Of a DNA stretch of 64,000 bases, positions 46,611-55,435 are shown in pieces (within the stretch, counting starts at the first letter, position 1; every line of letters begins with the position of its first letter). The position numbers and the translations under genes are program-made. The notes below the pieces were generated by a model. The model had not been told where the DNA came from and did not search any database. It saw nothing but the letters and a program-made list of their open reading frames with translations. This DNA comes from Blastococcus saxobsidens (GTDB lineage Bacteria > Actinomycetota > Actinomycetes > Mycobacteriales > Geodermatophilaceae). The DNA is taken from NCBI RefSeq assembly GCF_002938435.1, contig NZ_POQT01000002.1:62001-126000 (forward strand), in the 5' to 3' direction.

Positions 46611-46725
46611 TCAGTCGATGACGTGATGGACGACGACATCCTCGTCGCGCCCGGGGCGCACGCCGGTCACGCTGACCACGGCTCCCGAGAGCTCTCCGGA
46701 CGCCGCACGCAGGTATCCACCCACG
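46611..46725 (-). pseudogene. Degenerate copy of the purA 3' end (island boundary)
   Basis: The minus-strand reading ends GELSGAVVSVTG, then VRPGRDEDVVVHHVID and stop. This matches the intact PurA C-terminus ([12 protein letters not shown], then [16 protein letters not shown]). At DNA level it starts with a 14-bp identity (CGTTCAGTCGATGA at 46608 and 62440) and continues at roughly three-quarters identity with a 1-nt indel. Too short to be functional. It is a direct repeat of the functional gene's end, 15.8 kb away. Confidence 0.8.
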
Positions 46726-47163
46726 GTGAGGTCGTCGACCTGGCCTGCTCCCGATCGACGGACGGACGATAGCTTCGGGTCTCGGCCGAACTCGAGCATT
46801 CCGGCTGGTCCGCCGAGCAGGGACTGCCCGTGGCGGAGGCCGGTCAGCGAGGAGCTCCGCCGACCCGGGGCGACGCACGAGCAGGGGCCGGTCATGCTCC
46901 AGTCGTCCGAGCTCGTCGTTCTGCGCCGATTCGCGGCTCGGCCAGCGTGAGCACGGACCGCAGGCGGACACCTGGTGGACGACTCCGCCGAGGGCGACCG
47001 CAGGGTGATCCCGGCCCCGCAGCGGAAGCCTTTCCCCTGCGCACAGGGGCCGGTCCGCTCGGCCGGCGATACCCCTGGACCGGTGTCGCCGCCGTGTCCA
47101 GCAAGCTCTCCGCGGCCACGGGGTCGCGAGAGCGACCCGCTCCACGCCGCACGGCGGACCGCG
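46726..47163. other. About 440 bp with no recognisable gene
   Basis: Open frames exist on both strands but are Arg/Pro-rich shadows with no family similarity that I recognise. Probably degraded sequence at the island's left end. Confidence 0.5.
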
Positions 47164-47241
47164 CACACCGGCGCCGACCTGCTCACCGACAGGCAACGCC
47201 AGCGCCTGACGGCGCTGTGCGCCGCCAGGAACCACCTGCGG
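47164..47241 (+). pseudogene. Possible ISL3-type transposase fragment
   Basis: A 26-residue stretch, HTGADLLTDRQRQRLTAL plus CAARNHLR, resembles the linker region of ISL3-family transposases (LLTDxQxxRLxALF). No more of that protein is seen on either side, and the reading frame differs from the next fragment. Confidence 0.35.
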
Positions 47242-47246
47242 GCACC

Positions 47247-47640
47247 GTCCTGGATCTGGACGACACGATGCGAGAGACCCACGGCTACGCCAAGCAGGGC
47301 GCCGGCTACGGCTACAACAAGGTCAAGGGCCTCAACGCGCTACTGGCCACGATCTCCATCCCGATCGCGGCGCCGGCAATCGGCGCCGCCAAGCTGCGCA
47401 AGGGCGCGGTCAAGTCCGCCCGCGGAGCGGGGAAGCTGCTGGGCGAGGCGCTGGGCACTGCCCGGGCCTGCGGCGCCGGCGGCCCCGATCGCAGCGGGCT
47501 GGTGCTGGTGCGCGCAGACTCGGCGTTCTACTGCCACGACGTCATCGCCGCCGCCAGCCGCGGTGGGGCCCGGTTCTGGATCACCGCCCGGATGGGCGCC
47601 GCGGTGCGCAAGGCGATCGCCGCCATCGATGAGTCGGCGC
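47247..47640 (+). mobile_element. IS1380-family transposase internal fragment
   Basis: Translates as VLDLDDTMRETHGYAKQGAG, YGYNKVKGLNALLATISI, LRKGAVKSARGAGKLLGEAL, GLVLVRADSAFYCHDVIAAA and RFWITARMGAAVRKAIAAID. This is the central catalytic part of IS1380-type DDE transposases (D in DLDDT and RADSAF). The N- and C-terminal thirds and any terminal inverted repeats are missing, so it is a dead remnant. Confidence 0.75.
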
Positions 47641-48281
47641 TCCGTGCGGCGGTTGCGGCTGCACCTGCCCCGCGACCGGCCGTGGGAACACGCCTGGACC
47701 CCGCTGTTCGGCGCCACGCTCGGCCCACCGGCAGCGGCCTGACCCGACCACCGCCCTACCGGGCCCGACCGGAGACCGACCGTGGAAGAGCCGGACAGAG
47801 CGGCGGCTGATCCACGCCCCGATCAGGCAATCAAGATCGAATCATGGACCGGCGGACGCGACCACCATCGATGGTGGATCGAGGCTGGAGCCGGTGGCTT
47901 CCGCCCCCGGCTGCACAGCAATTGCGAAGAGCCGTGACACCTCCGTCGTGGACGGGCCGAGGAAATGCTTGGAGAATGCACCCCGAATTGCTCGGGAGCC
48001 TGCTTTATTTGATTGATTGCTGCGGCGCCGGCGTCGTTTGCCGTATTCCTCGCGCTTCTGCGCCTCCCGACCGTGCGCCGTGCGCCGAGCGGCCGAAGCC
48101 CCGGTCGGGCACGGACGGTGCGACCGAGGCAATGATGTGGGCCCCCGGCGGACCACCCCTGTGACCCAGGCAATAAAATGGTCCCAGGACGTGCTGGTTC
48201 TCACAGGCCAGAGCGCAGATAATCCACAAAGAAGCGCCTATGCTAAGTGCCAGGACTTAACGAAAGCATCAAGCGAGGAGA
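47641..48281. other. 641-bp region without a recognised gene
   Basis: More AT-rich patches than surrounding DNA (for example GCTTTATTTGATTGATTG near 48003). Overlapping open frames on both strands look non-coding. The last about 80 bp presumably hold the promoter of the 68-aa gene. Confidence 0.5.
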
Positions 48282-48488
48282 ATGAAAGTGACCAGCACCA
48301 CCGGCATCCACGGGCAGACCACTATCGCTACCTGGCCTCAGACCCAGTGGCCTCGGATGCAGCGGGCGCTCGCCGGCCAGGTCGCCCTCGTCCGCAGCGC
48401 GATGGCCGCCGCCCACGCTTACGAGTACGCCCGGACCGACGCGGCACGGCGTCAGGTCATGGCCGACTTCATCGGGAGCGTTCGCTGA
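48282..48488 (+). CDS. 68-aa hypothetical protein
   Basis: ATG 48282 with GAGGAGA upstream, a good ribosome-binding site. The sequence (MKVTSTTGIHGQTTIATWPQ, then ALAGQVALVRSAMAAAHAYE and DFIGSVR) looks helical and amphipathic with two Trp. No family recognised and no signal peptide. It is the only plus-strand gene in the island and is convergent with the decarboxylase-like gene. Confidence 0.5.
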   Translation: MKVTSTTGIHGQTTIATWPQTQWPRMQRALAGQVALVRSAMAAAHAYEYARTDAARRQVMADFIGSVR

Positions 48489-48516
48489 GCTGACGCGTCC
48501 CCAGCGATGGCGCTCG

Positions 48517-49494
48517 TCAGACATAGGCCGGCGGGTTCTCCAAGGTCGCCGGGTGGAACAACTCCTCCGGGGTGAGTGCCCGCGAGGCCACCCCCTGCTC
48601 CAGCGCATAACGCAAAAACGTCTGCAGCGTGTGGGCGTTGCTGTCGTCGAGGCCGTAGTGCCACGGGTCCGGGCCGAGCAGGGCGCGCTCCTCCTCCTGA
48701 AGCGCCCGGAGCCAGGCGAGGCTCACCGTCCGCGGGTCCTGCAACCGACGCATGGCCGTGGCCTTCGCCGCGTCGAAAGCGTCCATGAGGTTGCGCGGTA
48801 GCCATGGGTACCGCTCGGCCACGTCGGCACGGATGGCGACAACGTGCATGATGGGGAAGATTCCCGTACTGCGGTAGTAGTCCTGCTCGGCCTGGCGCGG
48901 ATCCGGGAAGATCCGGCGGATCGTCGGTTCCCCCGCCAGCACGGGCCCGGGCAGTTCCGGATAGATCAGGCCCGCGACGTCCCCATTGACGCACCCGTTG
49001 ACGACGTCCTCGCCGGGGGTCACCGTCTCGAGGCTCAGCCCGGGCGGCAGCTCCAGGGGCACGTCCTCGCCGTCCTGGGCGATCCACCGGACCGCGGTGA
49101 GGTCCATGCCGTGGTGTTCGGCGAGGATGCCGCGCAGCCAGACCCCGGCGGTCGTCTGCCAGCTGCGCACGCCGACGGTCCGACCGGCGAAGTCCGCGGC
49201 CTCGGTGACCCCTGCAGCCGCGGACACGAAGGCGTAGCCGTGCCGGAACCGGCGGTGCGGAAAGACCGGGATGGCGACGAGGTCGTCCTCTCCGCGGCTG
49301 CGCTTGGCGACGAAGGACCCCAGGGACATCTCGGCGATGTCGAACTCGTGGTGCTTGAGCATCCGCCAGTGGCGCTGCGGAGAGGGGTAGGTCATCGTCA
49401 CGAGGTCGACGCCCTTCGGCGTGACGACACCGTCGACCAGTGGTCGAGTGATGTCGTAGTCACCGCAGGCCATCACGAGCCGTACTGTGCTCAC
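48517..49494 (-). CDS. 4,5-dihydroxyphthalate decarboxylase-like protein
   Basis: 325 aa from GTG 49494, overlapping the ferredoxin-subunit stop (GTGA). VRLVMACGDYDITRPLVDG, HHEFDIAEMSLGSFVAKRSR, IPVFPHRRFRHGYAFV and GVRSWQTTAGVWLRGIL follow the Pht5/4,5-DHP-decarboxylase pattern, a periplasmic-binding-like fold used as a cytosolic enzyme. No signal peptide, consistent with an enzyme rather than a binding protein. Last gene of the FAD1-large1-small1 transcript. It probably decarboxylates a hydroxylated aromatic or heteroaromatic acid; substrate unknown. Confidence 0.75.
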   Translation of the reverse strand: MSTVRLVMACGDYDITRPLVDGVVTPKGVDLVTMTYPSPQRHWRMLKHHEFDIAEMSLGSFVAKRSRGEDDLVAIPVFPHRRFRHGYAFVSAAAGVTEAADFAGRTVGVRSWQTTAGVWLRGILAEHHGMDLTAVRWIAQDGEDVPLELPPGLSLETVTPGEDVVNGCVNGDVAGLIYPELPGPVLAGEPTIRRIFPDPRQAEQDYYRSTGIFPIMHVVAIRADVAERYPWLPRNLMDAFDAAKATAMRRLQDPRTVSLAWLRALQEEERALLGPDPWHYGLDDSNAHTLQTFLRYALEQGVASRALTPEELFHPATLENPPAYV

Positions 49495-50015
49495 TGGTGA
49501 ACTTCCTCGGGAGTCGTCGCGGTGTCGTCGGTCGGTCCGGAAACCAGCCGCTCCAGGGCCTCGCGGACCTGCGGATAGGAACCGCAGCGGCAGAGATTGC
49601 CCGCGAGTTCGTCGACCAGGTGGTCGACGGACGCTTCGGGGTCGCGGTCGATGGCGGCCTGGGCGGCCAGTGCCATGCCCGGGATGCAGTACGAGCACTG
49701 GAACGCCCCGGCGTCGACGAAGGCCTGCTGCGCCGACGAGATGGCCGAGCAGCTCGTGGCCGCAAGACCTTGCGGGGTGGTCACCTGCCGCCCCTCGGCC
49801 ATGACGGTCAGCAGCAGGCACGAACTCACCGCGTCCCCGTCGAGGAGCACCGTGCACGTGCCGCACACCCCGATGCCGCAGCAGTAGCGCACGCTCGTCG
49901 TTCCGCAGCGGTCGCGGAGCGTCTCCAGCAAGGTCTCGTCCGTGCGGACATCGAAGGCGCGGGTCCGGCCGTCCACCGCTACCTCGACGGGCCTCGACTC
50001 AGTTCTTTCGGTCAT
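49491..50015 (-). CDS. Molybdenum hydroxylase 1, [2Fe-2S] subunit
   Basis: 174 aa from ATG 50015, 17 nt inside the large-subunit gene. The plant-type cluster motif CCGIGVCGTCTVLLDGDAVSSC is abbreviated here as CGIGVCGTC...SSC, and the second cluster appears as FQCSYCIPG and GNLCRCGSYP. All eight cysteines are present. Passes electrons from the Mo site to FAD. Partner of the two genes upstream. Confidence 0.92.
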   Translation of the reverse strand: MTERTESRPVEVAVDGRTRAFDVRTDETLLETLRDRCGTTSVRYCCGIGVCGTCTVLLDGDAVSSCLLLTVMAEGRQVTTPQGLAATSCSAISSAQQAFVDAGAFQCSYCIPGMALAAQAAIDRDPEASVDHLVDELAGNLCRCGSYPQVREALERLVSGPTDDTATTPEEVHQ

Positions 50016-52290
50016 CGGCTTGCTTCTCCCGGAGGGCTCGGAGAACCTTCTCGGCCGTGACGGGCAGGTCCCGGATCCGTACGCCCACGGCGTCGTGCAC
50101 GGCGTTGGCGACGGCGGGCGCCATGGGCGGCACCGTGCTCTCGCCGATCCCGTGCGGCTCGGCGTCCGGGTCGGCATCGCTGAGCACGGTGCTGCTCGTC
50201 AGGGGCACGTCGAGCAGCGAAGGAATCTGGTAGTCGGAGAGGTTCGGGTTGATCATCTGCCCGGCCTCGTAGAGGGTCTCCTCCATCACCGCCTGCCCGA
50301 GGCCGAACAGCATGCCGCCCTCGATCTGCTTGCGGGCTCGTTCGGCATCGATGAGGCGGCCGGCGTAGGTTGCGCCGTGCGCCCGCAGGACGTGCACCCG
50401 GCCGGTCTCGGTGTCGACCTCGACCTCCACACCGACCACTCCCTGGTGGAAGTGCACGCTCACGTTCCCCTGACTGGTCTCGGGGTCCAGCCGGCCGGCA
50501 CCCGGCGGGGTCTCGTAGCGGCCGGTGCCGACGAGTTCCCCGGCACCCGAGCTGCGCACCACGTCGGCGTAGGTCATCCGCTGGGCAGGATCGCCAGGCG
50601 AGCTGACGCAGCCGTCGCGGTGCACGACCTGGTCAGGGGTGATGCCCCAAGGCTGAGCGACCTGCTGGGCGATGCAGGCGCGCAGGTCCGAGGCCGCACG
50701 TTCGACGGCGAGCCCCGTAGCGAAGGTGGTCCGGCTGGAGCTCGTCGTCTGGTCGAACGGTGTCCAGCCGGTGTCCGGCCAGGAGACCGACACGTCCTCT
50801 GCAGGCATGTCGAGACGGCGGGCCGCCATCTCGGCCAGGGAAGCCGCTGCTCCCTGGCCCATCTCCACCGCGCTCGTCCGCACTGCCACCTGCCCCTCGG
50901 CGTCGACCTGGACCTGTGCCTCCGAGCGGGTCGGCGTGCGCGTCGTCTTCAGGACGGCCGCGACGCCGCGTCCGCGCCGGCGGGTGCGGGTGCGGGTGGA
51001 GGAAGTGGGCGGCGCGTCGGCGGTCAGCGCGTCGTCGACGGCGGTGAGCAGGTCCACGTAGTGCATCTCGTGCATGACGTCGCCGGTGGCGAAGGCGTCG
51101 CCGTCGCGCAGGAGGTTGCGCCGACGCCACTCCACCGGATCCACGCCCAGCTCGGCGGCGATCTCGTCGGCGGCGCTCTCGTGGGCCCAGCAGACCTGCC
51201 CGGTCATCGCGCCCCGGAACGGCCCGGTGGGAACGGTGTTGGTGTAGCGGGCCACCGAGCGGGCCAGCACGTGCGGGATCCGGTACGGCCCGGGCGAGCG
51301 GATCATGCCGGTGCGGCTGGACCGTGGCGTCTGGAGCGCGTAGGCGCCGGAGTTCCAGACGATGTCTATGATCCGCGCCACCAGCAGGCCGTCCTCGTCG
51401 ACACCCGTCGTCATGGTGACGGTCGCGGCGTGCTTGGACGCGCTCTGGAAGACTTCGTCGCGGCGCAGCTCCATGCGGACCGGCGCCCCGACAGCGCGGG
51501 AGGCCAGCGCGACCAGCCCCTCCAGCCGGAGGTCGATCTTGGAGCCGAAGGCCCCGCCGAGGCTGTCTCCGCGCACCCGCACCCGGTCGGGATCGAGCCG
51601 GAACATGGTGGCCAGTCGCTGTCGCACCACATAGGGGGACTGCGTGCCGGTCCACACCTCCAGCGAGCCGTCGGGCAGCCAGGCGCCGGTCGCGCTGTGC
51701 GGCTCCATCGGCACGTGGTTCTGGGCCGGGGACGTGTAGGTGGCCGTGTGCACGTGTGCGGCGGTTGCCATGGCCCGCTCGGCGTCGCCGTGCACCAGGG
51801 TCCACGTACCGCTGTCGTTGTTCGGCCACTCGTCGTGAAGTTGCGGCGCGTCCGGCGCACCGGCCAGCACCGGATCGACGACGTGGGGCAGCTCCTCGAT
51901 GTCCACCCACACCTGGGCGGCCGCCGCCTCCGCGGTAGCGCGGGAATCGGCGATGACCAGGGCCACCGGCTCACCGACGTAGCGCACCTTCCCGATGGCC
52001 AGGACCGGCTGATCGGCACGGTTCTCCCCGTACCACGGTGAGATCCCGTCGTCCGCGGCGACGTGCGAACCGTCGATGACCGCCACGACTCCGGGCACGG
52101 CCAGGGCGTCGGCGGCGTCGATGGAGGTGATCCGACCGTGGGGGGCGACGCTGCGCACGGCGACGGCGTGCAGCGTGCCCTCGATCCGCCGGTCCACCGC
52201 GAAGGTGAACGTGCCGCGGACGCGGTCGACGGCATCGCCGACGGCGCGCCGCGACAGCGGCGCCGCGCCCGGGTTCAGTGCGGGACTCAC
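49999..52290 (-). CDS. Molybdenum hydroxylase 1, molybdopterin (large) subunit
   Basis: 763 aa from GTG 52290 (GTGA overlap with the FAD subunit). Xanthine-oxidase-family landmarks: KVRYVGEPVALVIADS, QNHVPMEPHSATGAW, RGDSLGGAFGSKIDLRLEG, GPFRGAMTGQVCWAHES, SAVEMGQGAAASLAEMAARR and the catalytic glutamate motif PHGIGESTVPPMAPAVANA. The CO-dehydrogenase loop (AYxCSFR) is absent, so it is not CoxL. Likely hydroxylates an N-heteroaromatic or aldehyde substrate. Needs Mo-cytosine or molybdopterin cofactor; no maturation gene is nearby. Confidence 0.92.
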   Translation of the reverse strand: MSPALNPGAAPLSRRAVGDAVDRVRGTFTFAVDRRIEGTLHAVAVRSVAPHGRITSIDAADALAVPGVVAVIDGSHVAADDGISPWYGENRADQPVLAIGKVRYVGEPVALVIADSRATAEAAAAQVWVDIEELPHVVDPVLAGAPDAPQLHDEWPNNDSGTWTLVHGDAERAMATAAHVHTATYTSPAQNHVPMEPHSATGAWLPDGSLEVWTGTQSPYVVRQRLATMFRLDPDRVRVRGDSLGGAFGSKIDLRLEGLVALASRAVGAPVRMELRRDEVFQSASKHAATVTMTTGVDEDGLLVARIIDIVWNSGAYALQTPRSSRTGMIRSPGPYRIPHVLARSVARYTNTVPTGPFRGAMTGQVCWAHESAADEIAAELGVDPVEWRRRNLLRDGDAFATGDVMHEMHYVDLLTAVDDALTADAPPTSSTRTRTRRRGRGVAAVLKTTRTPTRSEAQVQVDAEGQVAVRTSAVEMGQGAAASLAEMAARRLDMPAEDVSVSWPDTGWTPFDQTTSSSRTTFATGLAVERAASDLRACIAQQVAQPWGITPDQVVHRDGCVSSPGDPAQRMTYADVVRSSGAGELVGTGRYETPPGAGRLDPETSQGNVSVHFHQGVVGVEVEVDTETGRVHVLRAHGATYAGRLIDAERARKQIEGGMLFGLGQAVMEETLYEAGQMINPNLSDYQIPSLLDVPLTSSTVLSDADPDAEPHGIGESTVPPMAPAVANAVHDAVGVRIRDLPVTAEKVLRALREKQADDRKN

Positions 52291-53150
52291 GCTGCTCCCC
52301 CGTCCCCGGCAAGCTCCAGCAGGCTGCGACGCACCTGTACCCGGACCATCTCCCGTCGGTACCAGGCCGAGCCGCGGTGGTCGTCGATCGGGTCGACCAG
52401 CATCGCGTACTCCTCGGCGACCTCCTGGGCCACCTGCTCGTCGAGCGGCCGACCCAGCGCCGCCCGGGTGACCTCCGGCCAGCGCTGCGGGATCGCGGCG
52501 ACGGCGCCGAGCACGACCTCCAGGGAGGCGAGCACGCCGTCCTGCAGACGTGCCGCGGTTGCCACTCCCACGCATGGGCGGTCCTCGGCCGACCGGCTGC
52601 AGAACTTGGTGTAGGACGCGTGGCTCCCCGGGCCGGCGGCCGGGACGTGCACCGCAGTGACCACCTCGCCGGTGCGCAGATCGGTGGTGAAGAAGTCGGT
52701 GAACATCTCCGCCGCCGGCACGATGCGCGCCGCCGTGCCGTCATCCACCTCGACGGTCGCGCCCAGGGATACCAGCACAGAGGGAGGGTCGGATGCGTAG
52801 TCGGACTCGGCCACGTTGCCGCCCGTCGTGGCCTGATTGCGGATCCGCGCGTTGCCGACCACGCCGGCGGCCGAGGCGAGACTGGGGGCGAGCTCCCGGA
52901 CGTGTGCAGAACGGGCCACCGCCGACAGCAGTACGCCGCCGCCGATCCGCAGGCCCGTCTCGGTGCGGCGCACCTCCCGCCAGCCGGGTACATCGGTCAC
53001 CCCGGTGAGGGAGATGAGATGCGTGGGGAAGATCAGCCGCTGCTGCAGCATCAGGACGACGGCGGTGCCGCCGCTGATGAACTTGGCGTCCTCGTGCTCG
53101 CGCGCCAGCGCGGCGGCTTCGCCGAGAGTCTCAGGTCGGAGGAACTTCAC
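52287..53150 (-). CDS. Molybdenum hydroxylase 1, FAD subunit
   Basis: 287 aa from GTG 53150. VKFLRPETLGEAAALAREHE is the normal N-terminus of the family; longer upstream starts exist without a better ribosome-binding site. FAD motifs KFISGGTAVVLML and NARIRNQATTGGNVAESDYA are present. First gene of operon 1, about 100 bp downstream of a candidate operator. Confidence 0.9.
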   Translation of the reverse strand: MKFLRPETLGEAAALAREHEDAKFISGGTAVVLMLQQRLIFPTHLISLTGVTDVPGWREVRRTETGLRIGGGVLLSAVARSAHVRELAPSLASAAGVVGNARIRNQATTGGNVAESDYASDPPSVLVSLGATVEVDDGTAARIVPAAEMFTDFFTTDLRTGEVVTAVHVPAAGPGSHASYTKFCSRSAEDRPCVGVATAARLQDGVLASLEVVLGAVAAIPQRWPEVTRAALGRPLDEQVAQEVAEEYAMLVDPIDDHRGSAWYRREMVRVQVRRSLLELAGDGGAA

Positions 53151-53230
53151 CGCGAAGTGCCCGCGTTCGCCGGCGGTGAGAGCCGGGACCGGCGGAAGCC
53201 ACCCATGCCTGCCCTCCCGCACCGCGTGCC

Positions 53231-53250
53231 GTATACGTCCGTATGCATAC
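53231..53250. promoter_or_regulatory. Candidate operator 1 (GTATAC-GTCC-GTATGCATAC)
   Basis: An AT-rich, partly palindromic 20-mer in very GC-rich DNA, in the 122-bp gap between the two molybdenum-hydroxylase operons, 81 bp upstream of FAD1. Shares GTATGCA and a neighbouring GTAT with sites at 60993 and 62237. Confidence 0.5.
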
Positions 53251-53272
53251 TAGTGGCCATCCTTCCCCGGCA

Positions 53273-55435
53273 CTAGCCCCCCGGCTCGCGTGGCGGTGCG
53301 GACTCCGGTCCGGTCTGCCGGAGCCGCGCGTGCACCGCCTCCGCCGAAAGGGGAAGCTGCTGGAGCCGCACGCCGCTGGCACGGGCGACGGCGTTGGCGA
53401 TGGCCGGCGCGACTCCCAGGTTGCCGAACTCCCCCACCGCCTTGGCCCCGTACGGGCCGGTGCCCGATTCGCCTGCCACGGACACGATGCGCAGGGGAGG
53501 CACGTCGGGCGACGTGGGCAGCTTGTAGTCGCCGAGCGTGCCGCACATGATCTGGCCGCCCTCGACCGGCAGCTCCTCCATGAGCGCTCCGCCGAGCCCG
53601 TAGACGAAGCCGCCTTCCAGTTGACCCCGGTGTGCCAGGGGACTGATCACCGTTCCGGTGTCTGCGGCCAGGACCGCCTCGACGACGCGGATCTGGCCCG
53701 TTTCCTCGTCCACCTCGACCTCCACCGCGAGCGCCCCGTAGGCGCCGCAGTCCTCGTCCGCCGGTGCCACCACCTCCTGCGCCACCTCGACCGGGAACAC
53801 CGCCCCAGGTTCCGCTATGAGCCGCGACAGCTCGGTCGCGGCGAGTCGCGTCGCCTCACCGAGGACCCGGGTCACCCGGCTGGCTCCGGCCCCGGAATCG
53901 AAAAGAGCCTCCGCGGTCGGTTGCTGGACGACCTCCACCTGCCGCTCCGGGATGCCCATCGTCGCGGCCGCGACCCGCGCGATCATCGTCACCGTGCCGC
54001 CGCCCTGGTCGGCCGCTCCCGTGATCACCTGGATGCGGTCCGGGCTCAGCGCCCGCATCACCACGCCGCCTCTCCCGGTGCCGCCCTTCCGGCGGTAGAG
54101 GGCGACCCCCACTCCGCGACCCGGCGAGCGGACACCGGACCAGTCGATCCCGTCAGCGGCCCGTAGGAGGACCTGGTCGATGACCGCTGCCGTCTCGCTG
54201 GGATCCTGCCCTTCCGTCTTCCCACCGGCCAGGTTCTTCCGCCGCAGCTCAACGGGGTCGATCCCCAGCTCGCTCGCGATCATGTCGACGTGGGATTCGC
54301 CCGCGAAGATGGCCTGCACGTCCCCCGGAGCACGCATGTGCCCGCCGGGCGCCGCGTTCGTGTAGACCGCGGTGAGCCGGTGGTGAGTGGCGGGGACGGA
54401 GTACGCGGACATGGTGTCCACGCCACCGTGGGGAACGAGATGCGCGTTCGCCTTCGCCGCCCCGTAGGCCCCACCGTCGAACAGCACCTCGGCCGAGTGC
54501 GCGACGAACGTGCCGTCCCGTGTGACCCCGGTGCGAAGGGTGAGCTCGGTGGCGTGCCGGGGGGCCGTGGAGCTCAGGTCCTCCAGGTAGGACATGATCG
54601 AACGCACCGGCCGCCCGGTCTCGCGCGCCAGGTAGAAGCAGACGTACTCGTCGAGCGAGAAGCCCTTCCCCCCGAAATCCCCGCCGATGAACTTGTTGTA
54701 GACGACGATCTTGTCCACCGGGTGACCTGTGGCGGCGGCCATCTGCTGCCGGAGGCCGAACGGGGCCTTGTTGGTCGAGATCACATGGCAGACGTCGTCG
54801 TCGAACCAGACGATCGCCGCGTGGGGTTCGATGTAGCCCTGATGCTGCCGAGGGGTCCGGAAGGTGTGCTCGAAGACGTGGTCCGCCCGGCCGAAGGCGG
54901 CTGCCAGCTCCTCGGCCCCGGCGCCGACAACCAGTTCGCCCTGGATGTTCGGATGGGCAGGAGCGTGACGGGCGCCCTGCACGAGCCGGTACGCCTCGGC
55001 TTCGGGATGGAGGACCGGCGCGTCGGGCGTCGTGGCCAGGCGCGGGTCGAGCAGCGTCGGCAACTCCTCGTACTCCACGTCGATGAGTCGCACCGCCTCC
55101 TCCGCTGCCTGGCGGGTGTCGGCGGCCACGGCGGCGACCCGCTGCCCCATGAACCGGACCCGGTCCGACGCGAGCACAGGCATGTCGCGGAGCTGACGTC
55201 CGTAGCGCACGTCCCCGATGTCCGCCGCCGTGAGCACCGCACGGACCCCCGGGACCTGCTCGGCTGCCGTCGTGTCGATCCGCACGATCCGGGCATGCGC
55301 GACGCCGCTCCCGAGACAGGCGGCATGGAGTTGCCCAGGGAGGGCGTGGTCGGCTGTGTACCGGGCGTGGCCGGTCACCTTCAGGGGCCCCTCGTGCCGG
55401 ACTTCAGGGATCGCGAAGGGCAGGTTGGTGGTCAC
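53273..55435 (-). CDS. Molybdenum hydroxylase 2, molybdopterin (large) subunit
   Basis: 720 aa from GTG 55435 (GTGA overlap with FAD subunit 2). Landmarks: GHARYTADHALPGQLHAACL, RVRFMGQRVAAVAADT, GYIEPHAAIVWF, NKFIGGDFGGKGFSLDEYVC, GHMRAPGDVQAIFAGESHVD, TGAADQGGGTVTMIARVAAA and the catalytic Glu motif AKAVGEFGNLGVAPAIANAV. Clearly diverged from large subunit 1, so this is a second enzyme and not a recent duplicate. No CoxL-type loop. Substrate unknown. Confidence 0.92.
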   Translation of the reverse strand: MTTNLPFAIPEVRHEGPLKVTGHARYTADHALPGQLHAACLGSGVAHARIVRIDTTAAEQVPGVRAVLTAADIGDVRYGRQLRDMPVLASDRVRFMGQRVAAVAADTRQAAEEAVRLIDVEYEELPTLLDPRLATTPDAPVLHPEAEAYRLVQGARHAPAHPNIQGELVVGAGAEELAAAFGRADHVFEHTFRTPRQHQGYIEPHAAIVWFDDDVCHVISTNKAPFGLRQQMAAATGHPVDKIVVYNKFIGGDFGGKGFSLDEYVCFYLARETGRPVRSIMSYLEDLSSTAPRHATELTLRTGVTRDGTFVAHSAEVLFDGGAYGAAKANAHLVPHGGVDTMSAYSVPATHHRLTAVYTNAAPGGHMRAPGDVQAIFAGESHVDMIASELGIDPVELRRKNLAGGKTEGQDPSETAAVIDQVLLRAADGIDWSGVRSPGRGVGVALYRRKGGTGRGGVVMRALSPDRIQVITGAADQGGGTVTMIARVAAATMGIPERQVEVVQQPTAEALFDSGAGASRVTRVLGEATRLAATELSRLIAEPGAVFPVEVAQEVVAPADEDCGAYGALAVEVEVDEETGQIRVVEAVLAADTGTVISPLAHRGQLEGGFVYGLGGALMEELPVEGGQIMCGTLGDYKLPTSPDVPPLRIVSVAGESGTGPYGAKAVGEFGNLGVAPAIANAVARASGVRLQQLPLSAEAVHARLRQTGPESAPPREPGG

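Noticed and set aside
47823-48229. Overlapping open frames on both strands
   Set aside because: No ribosome-binding sites, Arg/Pro-rich composition and no recognisable domain.
48517-49494. Periplasmic ABC (NMT1/SsuA-like) binding protein
   Set aside because: Fold is related, but there is no signal peptide, no ABC permease or ATPase nearby, and the N-terminal pattern fits the Pht5-like decarboxylases better.
49999-55435. Aerobic CO dehydrogenase (coxMSL)
   Set aside because: Both large subunits lack the AYxCSFR active-site loop and the gene order is not coxMSL; no coxD-G accessory genes.
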